Source: Stygiobacter sp.
Lineage (GTDB): Bacteria > Pseudomonadota > Alphaproteobacteria > Rhodospirillales > Magnetospirillaceae
DNA length: 64,000 bases
Assembly: GCA_006218045.1 (NCBI GenBank)
Contig: VBWB01000003.1
Location: 41,834-105,833, forward strand
Direction: 5' to 3'
Shown here: positions 1-8,147 of the stretch, one piece after another
Numbering within the stretch: the first letter of the stretch is position 1
Layout: every line of letters starts with the position of its first letter
The notes under the pieces: model-generated
The model's input: the letters and a program-made list of their open reading frames with translations, nothing else
The model's database searches: none
What the model was told of the DNA's origin: nothing
Position numbers and translations under genes: made by a program

Positions 1-17
1 ACCGAGGGTCAGGTGGT

Positions 18-887
18 CTAATAAGCAAATCCCCCGACGCCCCGGTCTCGCGGCTGGGCATCGGGATCGGCTTGCAGATAGACCCGCTCGATCCCCCGTT
101 CCGAACAGCCGAAGGTCAAAACCCAGAGACTGCCGCCGTCGCCGCCCCCGACCAGGGCCGGCAGGCCGTTGACCATGGCCGGGCGCAGGCTGAAATCGGC
201 GGGCAGGAACTTGCGCCGCACCCCCAGCAGGAAGCGGCTGATACGGTCGGGACCAAGGATCGGGTTACGGGCGGCCTTGCCTGTCTTGCCGGCATAGCTG
301 ACCAGACGGGATTCATCCGCCAGCAGATCGACCAGGGCTGTATAATCGCGCTGTTCGCAAGCGGCGGCGAAACGCTTGATCAAGGGGGCCGTCCGGTGAC
401 TGTCCCAGACATAGCGCGGCTGGCCCCTGAGGGCGGCGCGGGCCCGGCTCATGATCTGGCGGCAGGTGGCAACCGGTCGGTCCAGCACCGCGGCGATCTC
501 GGCGAAATCCAGATCCATGGCCTCACGCAGCACATAGACCGCCCGCTGATCGGGGCTCAGTCGCTCCAGCAGCAATAACAGGCCGGTGGAGAGATCGGCC
601 TCGCCCGCGTCCACCGCCTCCGTCCACGGCTCGGGCAGCCATTGTGCCGCCAGGGTGCTGCGTCGGCGGTTCAGGCGCAGACGATCCACGGCCAGACGGG
701 TCACCTGGGTCGTGAGAAAGGCCGCAGGCTCGTCCACCTGATCAGCCACCTTGCACCATTTCAACCAAGCATCCTGGACCACGTCGTCGGCATCGCTGGT
801 ACTGCCCAACAGCCGATAGGCCAGCAACCGCAAGCGCGGTCGCTGGCCCAGGAAATCAGCCAGGGCGGTGACGTCCCCATCAGCCAT
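18..887 (-). CDS. ECF41-type RNA polymerase sigma factor with SnoaL-like C-terminal domain
   Basis: An extracytoplasmic-function sigma factor that would direct RNA polymerase to a small regulon. The N-terminal half carries sigma region 2 (LLAYRLLGSTSDADDVVQDA) and region 4 (LSPDQRAVYVLREAMDLDF..IAAVL). About 100 extra C-terminal residues look like the SnoaL-type fused regulatory domain of ECF41 factors (AARNPILGPDRISRFLLG). I chose ATG 887 because AGAAGG lies 8 nt upstream. ATG 911 is possible but has no clear ribosome site and would overlap the upstream gene by 32 bp. It follows an AhpD-like gene on the same strand, the standard ECF41 arrangement. There is no anti-sigma gene nearby, as expected when the C-terminal domain does the control. 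Confidence 0.9.
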   Translation of the reverse strand: MADGDVTALADFLGQRPRLRLLAYRLLGSTSDADDVVQDAWLKWCKVADQVDEPAAFLTTQVTRLAVDRLRLNRRRSTLAAQWLPEPWTEAVDAGEADLSTGLLLLLERLSPDQRAVYVLREAMDLDFAEIAAVLDRPVATCRQIMSRARAALRGQPRYVWDSHRTAPLIKRFAAACEQRDYTALVDLLADESRLVSYAGKTGKAARNPILGPDRISRFLLGVRRKFLPADFSLRPAMVNGLPALVGGGDGGSLWVLTFGCSERGIERVYLQADPDAQPRDRGVGGFAY

Positions 888-1329
888 GGCTGGCCTTCTG
901 ACCGACGTCATAGGCGGAAATCCCCACCCGGTTCCAGGCGTTGATGACCGCCACCACCATGGTCAGTTCGGCAATGGCCTGATCGTCCCAATGCTTCCGC
1001 AAATCGGTCAGCAATGCCGGCACGCGGTCTTCCGCCTGCTCGGTCAGCGCCTCGGCCCAGGCGAAGGCCGCCTTTTCCGCCGGGGTGAATTCCGCCGATT
1101 GCCGCCAATGGGCCACCGCGCCCAGGCGCGCCGTGGTGACGCCGTCGCGCAGGCCCCATTCCCAATGCAGGTTCTGGCAGAAATGGCAGGTGTTCATCTG
1201 CGACACCCGCAGATCGATCAGATGCTTGAACCCCGCCCCCAGGCTGGAGGCGGCCAAAATATCGGAAACCTGATAAAGCCCCTGATAGGCCGGTGCGGCC
1301 AGGGCGGAAACATCGAAACGCGTGTTCAT
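880..1329 (-). CDS. AhpD-like carboxymuconolactone decarboxylase family protein
   Basis: A 149-residue alkylhydroperoxidase-D-like protein, expected to act on peroxides or as a thiol-disulfide partner through a redox-active cysteine pair. The motif CHFCQNLH (about residues 48-55) gives the CxxC...H active site of the family. The gene overlaps the start of the ECF41 sigma gene by 8 bp, so the two should be translated from one message. This pairing (COE: carboxymuconolactone decarboxylase, oxidoreductase or epimerase next to ECF41) is established for the sigma group. The partner is the usual, often only, target of the sigma factor. Its substrate cannot be told from sequence. Confidence 0.88.
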   Translation of the reverse strand: MNTRFDVSALAAPAYQGLYQVSDILAASSLGAGFKHLIDLRVSQMNTCHFCQNLHWEWGLRDGVTTARLGAVAHWRQSAEFTPAEKAAFAWAEALTEQAEDRVPALLTDLRKHWDDQAIAELTMVVAVINAWNRVGISAYDVGQKASHG

Positions 1330-1362
1330 TGGGCGATCCTTTCAAGCAGACACACCCCACCT

Positions 1363-1389
1363 GACGCGCCAGAACGCTAAAACGTGACA
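1363..1389 (-). promoter_or_regulatory. Candidate ECF41 promoter (TGTCACG-N16-CGTC)
   Basis: Read on the minus strand, TGTCACG (1389-1383) is followed after 16 nt by CGTC (1366-1363), 34 nt before the AhpD-like start codon. The reported ECF41 promoter signature is a TGTCACA-like -35 and a CGTC -10, so the match is close. It suggests that the sigma factor transcribes its own operon. Confidence 0.6.
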
Positions 1390-1394
1390 GTTCG

Positions 1395-1949
1395 CTAGAC
1401 CTTTTTCTCGTCCACCTGATGACGCAGGATCAACCGGCCTTGCGCCAGCATGAAGGCCAAGGTGATGATCAGGCTGCCCGGCATCTTCCATAGCACCCAA
1501 TGATCGGTGCTAAGGACATGACGAACCACCTCGTTGGCCGCCGCCATGGCGACGAAGAACAGGCCGACGCGCCAGGACAGCTTGCGCCAGCCGGCTTCAT
1601 CCATGGTGATGGCATGGCCCAGCACCTTCTTCAGCACGCTTTTGCCCAACGCCAGGCCGCCCAGGATGAGACCAGCGAACAGGGCGTAGATGATGGTCGG
1701 CTTCATCTTGATGAAGGCTTCGTCGTTCAGCCACAGGGTCAGGCCGCCGAACACCACGACGATGGCCGCCGTCACCATGGGCATCAGCGGCAATTTGCGT
1801 TCCACCCCCCATGACAGGGCCAGACCGATCACGGTGGCGATCATCAGCGCCACCGTGGCCTGCATCAGGCCTTGGGTGAAATAAACGGCGACGAACACCG
1901 CCAGGGGGCCGTATTCGACGGCGGGCTTGAGCCAGGGCTTTTCCGACAA
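1395..1949 (-). CDS. yciB: Inner-membrane protein YciB (intracellular septation protein A family)
   Basis: A 184-residue polytopic inner-membrane protein of the YciB/IspZ family. Hydrophobic helices fill most of the chain, and family landmarks are visible: VEYGPLAVFVAVY near the N-terminus, KPTIIYALFAGLILGG in the middle and W.KMPGSLIITLAFMLAQ near the C-terminus. Known homologues affect cell-envelope integrity and septation and interact with division and elongation proteins; the biochemical role is unsettled. The next gene downstream (lipoprotein, 3076-1970) lies upstream on this strand and ends 20 bp before this start, so the two are probably co-transcribed. Confidence 0.9.
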   Translation of the reverse strand: MSEKPWLKPAVEYGPLAVFVAVYFTQGLMQATVALMIATVIGLALSWGVERKLPLMPMVTAAIVVVFGGLTLWLNDEAFIKMKPTIIYALFAGLILGGLALGKSVLKKVLGHAITMDEAGWRKLSWRVGLFFVAMAAANEVVRHVLSTDHWVLWKMPGSLIITLAFMLAQGRLILRHQVDEKKV

Positions 1950-1969
1950 AATGCTGTTTCCTGTTGATG

Positions 1970-3076
1970 TCAGCCGGGATTGGCCGGATGGGGCGCGAAC
2001 ACGGTTTCGTCACCGGGAACCTTGACCGCGCGCAAGAAGTCGGCGGCGAAGCTTTCCGGCTTGGCCGGCAACTGCACCCGCAAGGTATCGCCGCCCTTTT
2101 GCCGCACCGACCAGAACGAATTTTCCGGGTTGCGCCAGATCACCCACTCGAAGCTGCCCTGGGGCGGGTCGTTCTCGTTGCCGAAATCCACCTCGACGGC
2201 GGTGAACAGCTTGGCGGCGGCGATGAAGCGGGCGATGCGCTTGTCGCGCGACAGCATATAGGCCTTGCGCGCCGCATCCAGGTCGGAATGACGCTCGGAA
2301 AAGCGTATCTTGTCGTTGGTCTGGGTCGGCACGATGACCAGGGCCCGGCCGACCAGCGGCTGGTCGCTGGGCTTGACCAGCTTGACCAGTTCAGCGTTAT
2401 AGCCGTCGAAGGCATCGTTCAGGGACGCCAGATCCTTGTATTCCCGGCCGCGAAAGAAGATGCCGTTATGGCCGGGGCGATTGAGGACCACGCGCAGGAA
2501 ATCCAGGTCGCCCTGAACGTCGGCGACCGCATGGGCCACCTGGGTGACGAACGCCGTCAGGGTGTCGCCATCCATCACCACGCTTTCCCGATCCTGGGCA
2601 TCGCGCAGACGCCAGCCGACGCGATCCTTGAACAAAACGAAATCACGGCCCTTGGGCACCGCAGTGGTGACGTCGGCATAGTCCACCCTGAGCGATTTGA
2701 ACAGGCCGGCGGCCCGGACCACGTCGATGCGGGCCTGATCCATGCGGCGACTGCCTTCCGACACGCCGTAGGGGCCGGAATAGGTGGCCGGCAGCACCAC
2801 CCGCAGGGAATTGGCCACCTGCGGCTGCGCCGTCACCTTGGCGCTTTCCTGGGCAAGGCGCTGATCGACGGCCTTCAACAGCAAATCCGAGGTGGTGAAA
2901 GTCTGGTCGCCCCATTGGTAACTGATCGGCGCGCCCAAGCGGTCGAGCTGTGCCGTCACCTTGGTCAGCGGGGCACCGACCGCGCCCGATGTCGACACGC
3001 TGTTACCCTCGCCGCCGCCCGAATTCCCGCAGGCGGCCAACGCCAAGACCATCGCCAATATCGCCGCAACGCGCAT
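1970..3076 (-). CDS. Putative lipoprotein of unknown function
   Basis: A 368-residue protein starting with a lipoprotein signal (MRVAAILAMVLALAACG, lipobox LAAC), so it should be lipidated and face the periplasm. I chose ATG 3076 because the longer open frame upstream has no signal peptide and no coding character. The mature part has a Gly/Ser-rich linker (NSGGGEGNS) followed by a mixed alpha/beta region with no motif I recognise. It contains two Trp-rich stretches near the C-terminus (FEWVIWRNPENSFW). It ends 20 bp before yciB on the same strand. No function can be given. Confidence 0.75.
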   Translation of the reverse strand: MRVAAILAMVLALAACGNSGGGEGNSVSTSGAVGAPLTKVTAQLDRLGAPISYQWGDQTFTTSDLLLKAVDQRLAQESAKVTAQPQVANSLRVVLPATYSGPYGVSEGSRRMDQARIDVVRAAGLFKSLRVDYADVTTAVPKGRDFVLFKDRVGWRLRDAQDRESVVMDGDTLTAFVTQVAHAVADVQGDLDFLRVVLNRPGHNGIFFRGREYKDLASLNDAFDGYNAELVKLVKPSDQPLVGRALVIVPTQTNDKIRFSERHSDLDAARKAYMLSRDKRIARFIAAAKLFTAVEVDFGNENDPPQGSFEWVIWRNPENSFWSVRQKGGDTLRVQLPAKPESFAADFLRAVKVPGDETVFAPHPANPG

Positions 3077-3149
3077 GCCCGCCCCCTGAATTGAACCCGT
3101 CCATCCGGTTCGCGGGCGGATCATACACGTACGGATCGCATGGCGGCAA

Positions 3150-3917
3150 TCATCCGCCGAGCCCATGCCGGCTGATCACCAGCCACACCGAGGTCACCGC
3201 CATCATCCAGCCGAAGGCGCGGCGCAACACCCGTTCCGGCCAGCGATGGGCCAGGGCCACCCCGGCGGCGACGGTCATGGCGCCGCCCACCGCCAGCACC
3301 AGCCCCACCGGCCAATCCACCCGCTGGTTCTGGGCATAGGCGCCCAGGGCGAACACCGAGGACGGCGCCACCATGGCCAGGGCGAAGCTTTGCGCCACCC
3401 GCTGACCCAAGCCGAACCAGCCGGTGAGCAGCGGCGACACCACCAGACCGCCGCCCACCCCCAGCAACCCCATGGACGAGCCGCCGGCCAGCCCGACCAC
3501 CGGCAGCCAGCGCGGATCGCGGCGTTTATCGGTGGTCTTGTCGGGGCGGGCCACGATCAGGCGCGCGGCGACCACCAGCAGGAACAGGGCGAACAAAGTC
3601 CGCAGCAAGCCCTGATCGAGCAGATGGGCGAAATGCGCCGTGCCCCAGGTGGTCGCCGCCCCCACCGCCGCCACTTGCAGGGCACGCCCCAACGGCACCG
3701 GGTTGTGACGGGCATAGCGCCACCAGGCCAACAGCAGATTGGGGACCATCATCACCAGGGCGGTCCCCTGGGCGGTGGCCTGATCGAGGCCGAAGCCCAG
3801 CACCAGCACCGGAATGGCGATGATGCCGCCGCCGATGCCGAACAGACCGCCGAAAAAGCCCATGGCCGCCCCCAGCGGCAGGACGATGAACAGGAGATGC
3901 AGTATCTGGGCGGACAT
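3150..3917 (-). CDS. TauE/SafE family membrane permease
   Basis: A 255-residue polytopic membrane protein of the TauE/SafE (sulfite/anion exporter) family. The two family repeats are visible as glycine-rich signatures: GGLFGIGGGIIAIPVLV near residue 25 and GSSMGLLGVGGGLVVSPLL near residue 145. The start is ATG 3917; about 85 upstream in-frame residues are hydrophilic, run over the divergent LysR gene and are rejected. It is transcribed divergently from the LysR-type regulator at 4015, which is its likely controller. The substrate (sulfite, sulfoacetate or another organosulfur anion) cannot be told. Confidence 0.88.
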   Translation of the reverse strand: MSAQILHLLFIVLPLGAAMGFFGGLFGIGGGIIAIPVLVLGFGLDQATAQGTALVMMVPNLLLAWWRYARHNPVPLGRALQVAAVGAATTWGTAHFAHLLDQGLLRTLFALFLLVVAARLIVARPDKTTDKRRDPRWLPVVGLAGGSSMGLLGVGGGLVVSPLLTGWFGLGQRVAQSFALAMVAPSSVFALGAYAQNQRVDWPVGLVLAVGGAMTVAAGVALAHRWPERVLRRAFGWMMAVTSVWLVISRHGLGG

Positions 3918-4014
3918 GACGGACCTTGAAACGGGAAGGACCGGGCCAGCATATTCCTTGCCATCAACACCACAATGATCGCCTAATTCATTTACCATTA
4001 CGCTGGATGCAATA

Positions 4015-4923
4015 ATGAACAGCGACCTGGACATCGCCTTTTTCTCGATCCTGTGCCAGCACCCGACCCTGGCGGCGGCGGCTCGGCAGTTGGGCTTGTC
4101 GCCGCCGGCGGTCAGCCGCCGGCTGGCGGGGCTGGAGGCGCGGCTGGGCGTGCGCCTGCTCAACCGCACCACCAGACGGCAAAGCCTGACCCCCGAGGGC
4201 GAACGCTACCTGCTGGACGGCAGCCGCATTCTCGACGACCTCCAACAACTGGAGCAGGCCTTGGCCGCCGGCCGGCAGGTGCCGCGCGGCCTGCTGCGCA
4301 TCAATGCCGGCTTCGGCTTCGGGCGTCGGCACCTGGGACCGGCCCTGGCCGATTTCGTCGCCCTTTACCCCCAGGTCGAGGGGCAATTGCACCTGAGCGA
4401 CCGCCCCCTCGATCTGGCGGCGGAAGGGGTGGACGTCGGCATCCGCTTCGGGTTGGGGCCGGATTCCGGCCTGCTGGCCCGCAAGATCGCCAGCAACCGT
4501 CGCCTGCTGTGCGCCGCCCCCGATTATCTGTGCCGCCATCCCGCCCCCGCCGTGCCGGCGGACCTGACCCGACACCACTGCATCGTCATCCGCGAGAATG
4601 ACCGCGCCTTCAACACCTGGCGACTGATGTCGGACAGCGGTCCGGCCAGCGTCAAGGTCACCGGCCCGTTAAGCGCCAATCACGGCGAGGTGGCGGTGGA
4701 TTGGGCCTTGAAGGGCCACGGCGTGCTGTTGCGGTCGGAATGGGACATCGCCCCCTATCTGCGCAGCGGCGAGTTGGTCCGCATCCTGCCGCACTGGTCG
4801 GGCGAGGCCGCCGACATCCATGCCGTTTATCTGCAACGCCACCATCTTTCGGCCAAAATCCGGGTGTTCATGGACTTCCTGGCCGAGCGCTTCGCCGGCT
4901 ACCGCCGCGACGGCGGCTGGTGA
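4015..4923 (+). CDS. LysR-type transcriptional regulator
   Basis: A 302-residue LysR-family regulator. The N-terminal winged HTH is clear (LAAAARQLGLSPPAVSRRLAGLEARLGVRLLNRTTR, residues about 18-52), followed by the usual periplasmic-binding-protein-like effector domain to residue about 295. It is divergent from the TauE permease gene with 97 bp between the starts, the classical LysR target layout. The effector is unknown. The last codons and the stop are duplicated in tandem (see the repeat at 4905). Confidence 0.9.
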   Translation: MNSDLDIAFFSILCQHPTLAAAARQLGLSPPAVSRRLAGLEARLGVRLLNRTTRRQSLTPEGERYLLDGSRILDDLQQLEQALAAGRQVPRGLLRINAGFGFGRRHLGPALADFVALYPQVEGQLHLSDRPLDLAAEGVDVGIRFGLGPDSGLLARKIASNRRLLCAAPDYLCRHPAPAVPADLTRHHCIVIRENDRAFNTWRLMSDSGPASVKVTGPLSANHGEVAVDWALKGHGVLLRSEWDIAPYLRSGELVRILPHWSGEAADIHAVYLQRHHLSAKIRVFMDFLAERFAGYRRDGGW

Positions 4924-4950
4924 GCCTGGCCGCGACGGCGGCTGGTGAGC
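4905..4950 (+). repeat. 25-bp-period tandem duplication across the LysR stop codon
   Basis: A 21-bp segment beginning CCGCGACGG and ending GGTGAGC occurs at 4905-4925 and again at 4930-4950. The last codons and TGA stop of the LysR gene are therefore copied once downstream. The first stop is used, so the protein is unaffected. Confidence 0.85.
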
Positions 4951-5021
4951 ATGACCGGCGCGCTATGGACGAATGTACACATTTGCACCGATAAACCCAA
5001 TCGGCGCAGGGGCCTGGGCTA

Positions 5022-5050
5022 TTTCCCTGTCGGGCGGAATCTGGTATAAG
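5022..5050 (+). promoter_or_regulatory. Possible sigma70-type promoter of the srf operon
   Basis: TATAAG at 5045-5050 resembles a -10 box, 39 bp before the first start codon. The -35 position (TTTCCC, 5022-5027, 17-bp spacing) is a weak match. It is the best candidate in the 165-bp gap ahead of the 12-gene operon. Confidence 0.3.
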
Positions 5051-5088
5051 TCAACACGAAAATATTGCCTGGGGGAAAGCGGCTTGCA

Positions 5089-6735
5089 ATGGCGCAAAAA
5101 GTAAGAATTGCGCGACTGGATGCGACGGCCATACAGCCTCCAATCCTGTCCGGGCGGCCTTTGTGGGAAGAATACGCGGCAATAAATTCTTTTATTCGCC
5201 GCCATCTTCCCGCCGCATCATCCATCCTTATTGCCGAACCGCAGCGCCCATCCGGGTCGTCTTTTATCGACTGGTACACGGATGCTGCCGGCAGACCTGT
5301 CGCCATCTCGTCCTTGCCGCAGCCTGAGCGGGAAAAGGCGGAATCCCTGTTGGTTGATCGCTTGCAGGCGCTGCGCGATCTGGCGGCGCGTCACGCCGCC
5401 GATCCGGCCGCCGCCTTGCTGGCCGCCGCCATCGTCGACCCGCCGATGGACTGCGTTTACGTCGTCAACGGCCAACCGGTGATCATCGGCTGGGGCCGTC
5501 CCGGCACCGCGATGCCCGCCCGCCCAACCCCGGCGCCCGCCGCCGCGCCGGCCCCGGTCATGGCACCCGTGGTCGCCCCTTCCGTCGCTGCCGCCCCAGT
5601 TGCGGCGGCGGCGCGTTCGGGTCTTCCCTGGGGATGCCTGGGGGCTGTGGCCGCCCTGTTGCTGCTGCTGGTCCTGCTGTGGTGGCTGTGGCCGTGGCTG
5701 TGGGGCCTGCTGGGCCTGAACAGCCCGGACCGTCTGGCCGCCCTGACGGCGGAAGAAGAGGTGCTGAAGGCCGAAATCACCGCCGCCGAAGAGGAACTGC
5801 GTCGCCGCCTCGCCGCCTGCCCGCCGGAAAAACCCGTCGCCCCGGCCAAGGAAGAGCCGCCGCCGGTGGTGCCGGAAAAGGAAATCCCGGTGCAGCCGGT
5901 GATCCCGGACCCCAAACCGCTGCCGCCACAACCCGAGCCGAAACCGGAACCCAAGCCGGAACCGCCGCCGAAGAAGGCCAATGTCGCGCCGCCGCCGGCC
6001 AAGACCGATCCAGCCCCGCCGCCCCAGCAACAGGCCAAGGCGGATACCCCGCCGGCCAAATGCCCGCCGCCGCGCAAGAAATGGGAAGCGCCGGAACTGG
6101 TGGTGCTGCTGGATGCCTCGGGCAGCATGCGGCTGAAAACCGGAATATCGCAGGAAGAAATCACCGCGCTGACCCGCCGCGCCCGCGCCGGCGACCGTCA
6201 GGCGATGGCCGATCTGGCCGCCATGCAAAGCACCGGTGGCAATGATCGCCTGAGCGCGGCCAAGGCCGCCGTCAACCGCCTAGTGACGACGCTGCCCACC
6301 GACATGGATGTGGGACTGGTGGTGTTCGGCAAATGCCAAGGCGCCGACAACCACAAATTCTTCAGCCCGTCCGAACGCCCCCGTCTGGCCGCCCTGCTGG
6401 AAAGCATCCGTCCCCAGGAAGGCACGCCCTTGGCGCGCGGCCTGGAGCGGGCCGGCAACACCGTCGACGGCGTCACCGTGCCGGCCACCTTGGTGGTGGT
6501 CACCGATGGCGAGGATTCGTGCGGCGGCGACCCTTGCGCGGCGGCGCGGGCGCTGAAGGCGGCCAAGCCCAAGCTCACCATCAACGTGGTCGACGTCAAC
6601 GGCCTGGGCGAAGGCCGATGCATGGCCGAGGCCACCGGCGGTCGGGTGCTGCCCATGCGCTCGGCGGCCGAATTGCCCGAACTGATCCGCAAGGCCAGCG
6701 GAGAAACCCCGGTTCCACCCGGCTGCGCGCCGTGA
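5089..6735 (+). CDS. SrfA-like N-domain/transmembrane/Pro-rich/vWA fusion protein
   Basis: A 548-residue single-pass membrane protein opening the srf operon. Residues 1-150 form a domain that I align with the N-terminus of the next gene product (shared landmarks GRPlw, IDWYtdAGrPV, V.GqPVIIGWG). One strongly hydrophobic helix follows at about 180-210 (LLLLLVLLWWLWPWLWGLLG). Then come a short Glu-rich coiled coil, a Pro/Lys/Glu-rich stalk (about 250-325), and a von Willebrand A domain (about 333-545) with MIDAS motif DASGSM and a TDGEDSCGGD loop. Expected topology is N-domain in the cytosol and vWA in the periplasm. ATG 5089 is preceded by GGGGGAAAG; an upstream TTG at 5065 is less likely. The vWA should bind a protein ligand through a metal ion. 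Confidence 0.8.
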   Translation: MAQKVRIARLDATAIQPPILSGRPLWEEYAAINSFIRRHLPAASSILIAEPQRPSGSSFIDWYTDAAGRPVAISSLPQPEREKAESLLVDRLQALRDLAARHAADPAAALLAAAIVDPPMDCVYVVNGQPVIIGWGRPGTAMPARPTPAPAAAPAPVMAPVVAPSVAAAPVAAAARSGLPWGCLGAVAALLLLLVLLWWLWPWLWGLLGLNSPDRLAALTAEEEVLKAEITAAEEELRRRLAACPPEKPVAPAKEEPPPVVPEKEIPVQPVIPDPKPLPPQPEPKPEPKPEPPPKKANVAPPPAKTDPAPPPQQQAKADTPPAKCPPPRKKWEAPELVVLLDASGSMRLKTGISQEEITALTRRARAGDRQAMADLAAMQSTGGNDRLSAAKAAVNRLVTTLPTDMDVGLVVFGKCQGADNHKFFSPSERPRLAALLESIRPQEGTPLARGLERAGNTVDGVTVPATLVVVTDGEDSCGGDPCAAARALKAAKPKLTINVVDVNGLGEGRCMAEATGGRVLPMRSAAELPELIRKASGETPVPPGCAP

Positions 6736-6769
6736 CCTCCGAACCACCGGCAAACTGAAGGAAACAACC

Positions 6770-8116
6770 ATGTCTGGCCTGCTTCTGCGTACCGGTCGAT
6801 TGCGCGAATACAACGCCCTGGGGTCGGTGGGCCGTCCGGTCTATTCCGCCGCCTCGCAATTGCGGGCGCTGATCAAACGCACCATGGGCCAGGATTGCGC
6901 CGACATGCTGGCCATCCCCCAGATCAACGAGGCCGGCGACACCATCGACTGGTACGCCCCCGCCGGCAGCACCGTGGTGCCGTGGGACGCCGCCACCGAG
7001 GAGGAGCGCGCCCCCGCCCGTCAGGCCATCCAGCAGGCGCGCCAGGATTTCCAATCCCGCAGCGCCGAGATGCAGGGGCAAGCCAATGGCGCCAACAAGG
7101 ACATGGAGGTGTTCTCCCGCCTGCTGCCCTTCGCCACCCAGATCCCCGACGAATCGCACATCCATCTGGTCGATGGCCGCCCGGTCATCACCTTTTGGGG
7201 CTTCACCCGGCTGAATGCGGCGCCGGAAGCCGACGTCATCCGTGATCTGGCCCTGCGCCCGGCCCCGGTCGCGGCGGCGGCGGCGGTCGAACCCGCAGTA
7301 CCACTGCCGCTGCCGATGGCCCAAACCTGGCTGCAACGCTGGTGGTGGCTGTTGCCCATGTTGTTCCTGCTGTTGCTGTTGCTGCTGCTGTTCGGCCTGC
7401 GCGGCTTCACCGCGCTGATGGAACCGGCAGCAATCACCGTGCCGACGGAGGAAATCCCCAAGACCGAGTTGCCGGCGGGCACCCTGCCGCCGGTGGGGGT
7501 GGTGCCCCAGATCGGCGTGCCCCAGGTTGCCGTCCCGGGCGTGTTGGTGCCGGGGACGACCCTCCCCGACGGCACGGTGCCGCGTTCGGGCACCGGTGTC
7601 GTCGTGCCGCCGGGCTCGACGCCCGAAAACACCAGCCCGAAGCCCGATGGAATCATCGACAAGCCCGCCACCACCGACCCGACCAAGCCGCCGGCGCTCA
7701 ATGCCGACAAGACGCTGTCGCCGGCCAAGCCCGATACACCGCCACCGCCGCCCTTGACCTTGCCGGACAAGGCGATGAAGGACGGCTCGACCGCCTTTCT
7801 GGACGGTCGCTGGCGCTCGCGCACCAGCCTGATGGACAGTCAGACCGGTCGCCCGCTGGAGGTGGAATATGATTTCAAGAACGGCAAGGGGACGGCTACC
7901 ATCCTGCGCAGCGACGGCAGCAAGTGCCCGGCCCCGGTGGAAGCCAATGTCCAGGGCGGCAAGCTGACCTTGAACCAGACCGCCGACGCCAAATGCGCCG
8001 ACGGTCAGGTGTTCGACCGCTCGAAGGTGGAATGCCGCCCAGGCAAGGACGGCAAGGCCGAATGCCGGGGCGTGCACGCCGATGGCGGCGGCTATTCCGT
8101 CGAGATCGTCAAATAG
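6770..8116 (+). CDS. srfA: SrfA family protein (membrane-anchored)
   Basis: A 448-residue protein that I assign to the SrfA family from its layout and its position directly before SrfB and SrfC. The N-terminal domain (1-150) ends in HLVDGRPVITFWGF and is paralogous to that of the preceding gene. A single transmembrane helix sits at about 191-213. After it comes a Pro/Val/Gly stalk of irregular VPGT-type repeats (about 225-290). A compact C-terminal domain (about 340-448) has four cysteines (SKCPAP, AKCADG, VECRPG, AECRGV) that could form two periplasmic disulfides. In Salmonella the srfABC genes were found as SsrB-regulated factors, and 'virulence factor' is only their historical label. Biochemical function is unknown. 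Confidence 0.7.
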   Translation: MSGLLLRTGRLREYNALGSVGRPVYSAASQLRALIKRTMGQDCADMLAIPQINEAGDTIDWYAPAGSTVVPWDAATEEERAPARQAIQQARQDFQSRSAEMQGQANGANKDMEVFSRLLPFATQIPDESHIHLVDGRPVITFWGFTRLNAAPEADVIRDLALRPAPVAAAAAVEPAVPLPLPMAQTWLQRWWWLLPMLFLLLLLLLLFGLRGFTALMEPAAITVPTEEIPKTELPAGTLPPVGVVPQIGVPQVAVPGVLVPGTTLPDGTVPRSGTGVVVPPGSTPENTSPKPDGIIDKPATTDPTKPPALNADKTLSPAKPDTPPPPPLTLPDKAMKDGSTAFLDGRWRSRTSLMDSQTGRPLEVEYDFKNGKGTATILRSDGSKCPAPVEANVQGGKLTLNQTADAKCADGQVFDRSKVECRPGKDGKAECRGVHADGGGYSVEIVK

Positions 8117-8147
8117 GCAACCCGAGATCAAGGGACTGAACCTGACC

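Noticed and set aside
1..17. Feature at the left edge
   Set aside because: Too short to assign; only the region just past the sigma-factor stop is visible.
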